In this document: one piece after another, positions 6,452-9,037 of the stretch
How the letters are laid out: each line of letters opens with the position of its first letter
How positions within the stretch are numbered: position 1 is the first letter of the stretch
Program-made: the position numbers and the translations under genes
Notes under the pieces: generated by a model
Told to the model about the DNA's origin: nothing
What the model saw: only the letters and a program-made list of their open reading frames with translations
Database searches by the model: none
Origin: Bacteroidales bacterium UBA2030
GTDB lineage: Bacteria; Bacteroidota; Bacteroidia; Bacteroidales; TTA-H9
Length of the DNA: 9,037 bases
Direction of reading: 5' to 3'
Assembly (NCBI GenBank): GCA_002332755.1
Contig: DDBO01000202.1
Span: forward strand, 1 to 9,037

Positions 6452-8767
6452 CTAATTAACAGAAATTTCGCTTACGAAAAGCCAACAATCCTGACCCTCA
6501 CCCGAATGACCTACAGGGCATGTTCCCCGGTTTTTTAATGTGACTCTAATATACCGGCACTTACCTTTATAGCGATTAGTCTCAAAGAATTTTATCTCAG
6601 GATTGGCAGTTTGCCAGGGGTAATCGCTAACAATCTCATCGACCTTAAGCCAGTTTTCACCATCGTCAGAAACTTCGAAAATAACCCTGACAGGATAAAA
6701 AATCCACGAATTGGCATTTTGTAGAGCATCTGCACGTATATGCTTAATTTTCTCTGTTTTTCCCAAATCAAATGTTATCACGGCATCCGTCCCCAAAAAA
6801 CCCTTCCATTGGCCATCTGTAAAACTAATCGTTCCCCAAATGCCATTGCACAGCCCTGTGGAACCCCCGCCATCGTATTTGCTGGAGTTAGGATAAAGCA
6901 AGGCAGTCTTTGCTCCAAAGGCCTTATGCAAGTCGTATTGCCTTGTAATAACTGCTCCTAGACGTTTTCCTTCTTGAAAAACCGCTGCTTTAATTGAAGC
7001 AGAACGATGCAACACAATTTTTTGGGTGTATAAAGTTGAGGAAGGACCTGGTTCCTTACCATCCAATGAATATCGAATTTCTCCATAGGGTGCTTCTGTA
7101 ACCAATTCTATCTCTAACTGTTTTCCCGGTAGATTAACTACTGGTTTAAAATTCACCTGAAAAGCACTACGCGAATAGTTAATTCCTAATTTTTCATATC
7201 TATTTAATTGATTTTTAAGCCTCCGGGAGAAGCTTTCCCAATTTTTCTTTTCGACAGGCGACCATAGAACTTCTGAAAGGGCTGCCAATCGAGGGAAAAT
7301 CATATACTCCACATGCTGAGGGTTAGGCATAAACTCAGTCCATACATTAGCCTGGGCTCCCATTATAAAAGATGCCTCAACAGAATTCAAAACAGAAGGA
7401 ACAGGTTCATATCCGTAAACTTTTTTCAATGGAGTATACCCTCCAATGGCTAACGGCTCCACTGCAGGATCACCTTGATAATGATCGAAATAACAATGGC
7501 TACCCGGGGTCATTATTACATGATGGTGCTGGCGGGCAGCTTCAATCCCTCCTTCCTCGCCTCTCCACGACATCACCACGGCATTGGGTGCAAGACCGCC
7601 TTCCAATATTTCATCCCAACCAATCAGAATGCGTCCGTGCGCATTCAGAAATTTTTCAATACGGCGTACAAAATAACTCTGAAGCTCGGCCTCATCTTTC
7701 AAACCTTCGGCTTTAATTCTTGCCTGACATTTGGCACATCTTTTCCACTCGGTTTTGTCCGCTTCATCTCCTCCAATGTGAATATATGTGCCTGGAAACA
7801 AGTCCATTACTTCCGTCAGAATGTTTTCTAAAAACACAAAAGTGCTATCGTTTCCAGCACAATAAATATGACTTAAGGGCCACACCCCACCCGGAGTTAC
7901 TCCTTCGTTTTTTCCTGTACATGAAAACTGAGGATAGGCCGAAAGGGCTGACATTACATGTGCAGGCATTTCGATCTCCGGAATAATAGTAACGCCACGC
8001 TCTTGGGCATATTCAACGATTTTTTTTACTTCCTCTTGCGTGTAAAATCCTCCGTAAATTCCCTTGGCCTGGTCTTCTTTTCCTGCACGTTCGTCCCATG
8101 GCAAATGTTCCAGATTTGGTCTCCAGGCACCGACAGAGGTTAACTTGGGATATTTTTTAATTTCCAATCTCCATCCCTGATCGTCCACCAAATGCCAGTG
8201 AAAAACATTTAATTTGTGCATAGCCATGTAATCCAGCAATTTATAAATAAAGGAAGCAGGCATAAAATGTCGGGAAACATCCAGATGGAGTCCTCTGTAT
8301 CCAAAACGGGGATAATCGGTTATTTCGCAGGAACTAACCTCTCCATTCCCGGATTGTACCAATTGTGCCAGGGTTTGTATTCCATAAATAATCCCTTGAC
8401 GGGAATTGGCTCTTAGGCGTATTACCTCAGGCTGAACTTCGAGAAAGTAACCTTCGGTACCAATTTCCGGGTTATAAGGCTTCTCGGCACTAATGACTAC
8501 CGTATTTTTTTGATTCTCCGAAAAAGCAATCTTGCGCGTCATCAGTTTATAATCAAGCCAATTCTGCAACTGCTCCGCCGCATATTCCGCAAGGCCAATC
8601 CATTCCTTTTCGGTAGTTACAATTTGAACCCGGCTATTAAATCGGAAATTTCCCTCTCCTGTTATTAATTTTACAGGTGCAGGAATCACAGATACTTCGC
8701 CACTTCCTTGGGCAATTACAGATAGATTAACTACCAAAACGGCAAAAAGCAAAACCAATCTTCTCAT
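6452..8767 (-). CDS. GH20 beta-N-acetylhexosaminidase with C-terminal CBM32-like domain
   Basis: This 771-residue secreted exo-enzyme cleaves terminal beta-GlcNAc or beta-GalNAc by substrate-assisted catalysis through the 2-acetamido group. A signal peptide covers about residues 1-20 (cleavage near VIAQ). The GH20b-type N-terminal domain spans about 22-150 and the catalytic barrel about 155-505. YRGLHLDVSRHF at 157-168 carries the sugar-binding Arg158. The catalytic pair Asp334-Glu335 sits in HIGGDEADKTEW, and pocket tryptophans include Trp384, Trp401 and Trp476 (NVWTEF). A small chitobiase C-terminal-like beta domain follows (about 545-612), then a discoidin/F5-8C (CBM32-like) domain (about 630-770) that probably binds galactosides or GlcNAc-containing glycans. 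The length fits Bacteroides multidomain GH20 enzymes. It is the first gene of the visible cluster, 15 bp ahead of the esterase. The ATG at 8767 precedes an intact signal peptide. The enzyme looks intact. Confidence 0.96.
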   Translation of the reverse strand: MRRLVLLFAVLVVNLSVIAQGSGEVSVIPAPVKLITGEGNFRFNSRVQIVTTEKEWIGLAEYAAEQLQNWLDYKLMTRKIAFSENQKNTVVISAEKPYNPEIGTEGYFLEVQPEVIRLRANSRQGIIYGIQTLAQLVQSGNGEVSSCEITDYPRFGYRGLHLDVSRHFMPASFIYKLLDYMAMHKLNVFHWHLVDDQGWRLEIKKYPKLTSVGAWRPNLEHLPWDERAGKEDQAKGIYGGFYTQEEVKKIVEYAQERGVTIIPEIEMPAHVMSALSAYPQFSCTGKNEGVTPGGVWPLSHIYCAGNDSTFVFLENILTEVMDLFPGTYIHIGGDEADKTEWKRCAKCQARIKAEGLKDEAELQSYFVRRIEKFLNAHGRILIGWDEILEGGLAPNAVVMSWRGEEGGIEAARQHHHVIMTPGSHCYFDHYQGDPAVEPLAIGGYTPLKKVYGYEPVPSVLNSVEASFIMGAQANVWTEFMPNPQHVEYMIFPRLAALSEVLWSPVEKKNWESFSRRLKNQLNRYEKLGINYSRSAFQVNFKPVVNLPGKQLEIELVTEAPYGEIRYSLDGKEPGPSSTLYTQKIVLHRSASIKAAVFQEGKRLGAVITRQYDLHKAFGAKTALLYPNSSKYDGGGSTGLCNGIWGTISFTDGQWKGFLGTDAVITFDLGKTEKIKHIRADALQNANSWIFYPVRVIFEVSDDGENWLKVDEIVSDYPWQTANPEIKFFETNRYKGKCRYIRVTLKNRGTCPVGHSGEGQDCWLFVSEISVN

Positions 8768-8945
8768 ATCTAATAATTATTTATAAGTGAATTAATTAAA
8801 AAAAATATTGCAATTAAATACATATGTAATAGTTCCAAAAAACGCCATAAAGCTAAACTTTTAAATTGATGACTTTTAGATTAGGCATTCAAAACACCTC
8901 AAATTTCCTTTTTATATACAAAAACACAAAATCAATCCATTAACA
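8768..8945. other. AT-rich leader/promoter region of the GH20 gene
   Basis: This stretch upstream of the hexosaminidase contains no gene on either strand. It presumably holds the promoter of the GH20-esterase transcript. I could not find an exact TAnnTTTG box or a LacI operator like the one before lacI. The run of A/T near 8788-8830 is similar to leader DNA in this phylum and lacks a Shine-Dalgarno sequence next to the ATG. Confidence 0.4.
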
Positions 8946-9036
8946 AATCCAAAACCCAGAACCTGAAACCCTGAACTTGGAACTTGGAACACGGAACCTG
9001 GAACCTGGAACCCGGAACTTGGAACCTGAAACATTT
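8946..9036. repeat. Heptanucleotide tandem repeat, consensus AACYTGG
   Basis: Twelve consecutive 7-bp units in unbroken phase run from 8953 to 9036, and every unit starts with AAC. In order they are AACCCAG, AACCTGA, AACCCTG, AACTTGG, AACTTGG, AACACGG, AACCTGG, AACCTGG, AACCCGG, AACTTGG, AACCTGA and AACATTT. A degenerate thirteenth unit (AATCCAA) precedes them at 8946-8952. The central seven units all end in GG, while the outer ones are decayed, the usual look of an array made by slippage. The array ends about 180 bp upstream of the GH20 start and is much richer in G and C than the DNA next to it. It resembles the heptanucleotide STRR repeats known from cyanobacteria. Its function is unknown. 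Confidence 0.9.
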
Positions 9037-9037
9037 A

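Noticed and set aside
8946..9036. The heptamer array as a CRISPR array or a coding repeat (one frame reads NLEPGTRNLEP).
   Set aside because: Units are 7 bp with no spacers, which excludes CRISPR. The coding reading lacks a start, has no known family, and a 7-bp unit yields a repeating peptide in every open frame by chance.

Overview
The window reads as a carbohydrate-utilisation locus of a Bacteroidota bacterium, most likely order Bacteroidales or a relative. The protein families and their arrangement fit that phylum: secreted GH20 and GH2 glycosidases, an FHS-type sugar permease, a ROK kinase and a LacI-type regulator. So do the AT-rich spacers without Shine-Dalgarno sequences and a TAnnTTTG-type -7 box. 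I cannot name the genus.

All recognisable genes lie on the minus strand, so transcription runs from high to low coordinates. In that order they are: a leader region with a heptanucleotide tandem repeat (about 8946-9036); a secreted GH20 beta-N-acetylhexosaminidase with a C-terminal discoidin/CBM32-like domain (6452-8767); a secreted SGNH/GDSL esterase (5765-6436); a 54-bp gap with a LacI-type operator; the LacI-family regulator (4676-5710); an FHS-family MFS sugar permease 2 bp further on (3477-4673); an AT-rich gap of 274 bp; a ROK-family sugar kinase (2084-3202); and, 8 bp later, a GH2 beta-mannosidase whose 3' end lies beyond the left edge (1-2075). That last gene is fully open from its ATG to the window edge.

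Together the genes describe a compact salvage route. Extracytoplasmic GH20 and GH2 enzymes remove terminal beta-GlcNAc/GalNAc and beta-mannose, the esterase removes acyl groups, the permease imports the released sugar, and the ROK kinase phosphorylates it under LacI control. Combining beta-hexosaminidase, beta-mannosidase, SGNH esterase and ROK kinase resembles N-glycan and sialoglycan accessory loci of Bacteroides and Tannerella. No sialidase, SusC/SusD pair, GH130 phosphorylase or GlcNAc-6-P deacetylase is visible, so the substrate is inferred.

The genes belong to known families and I see no clear new enzyme system. The items most worth a second look are the heptamer array at the right edge, the LacI operator placed over the putative lacI promoter, and the ROK kinase that lacks the usual His and zinc-cysteine motif.
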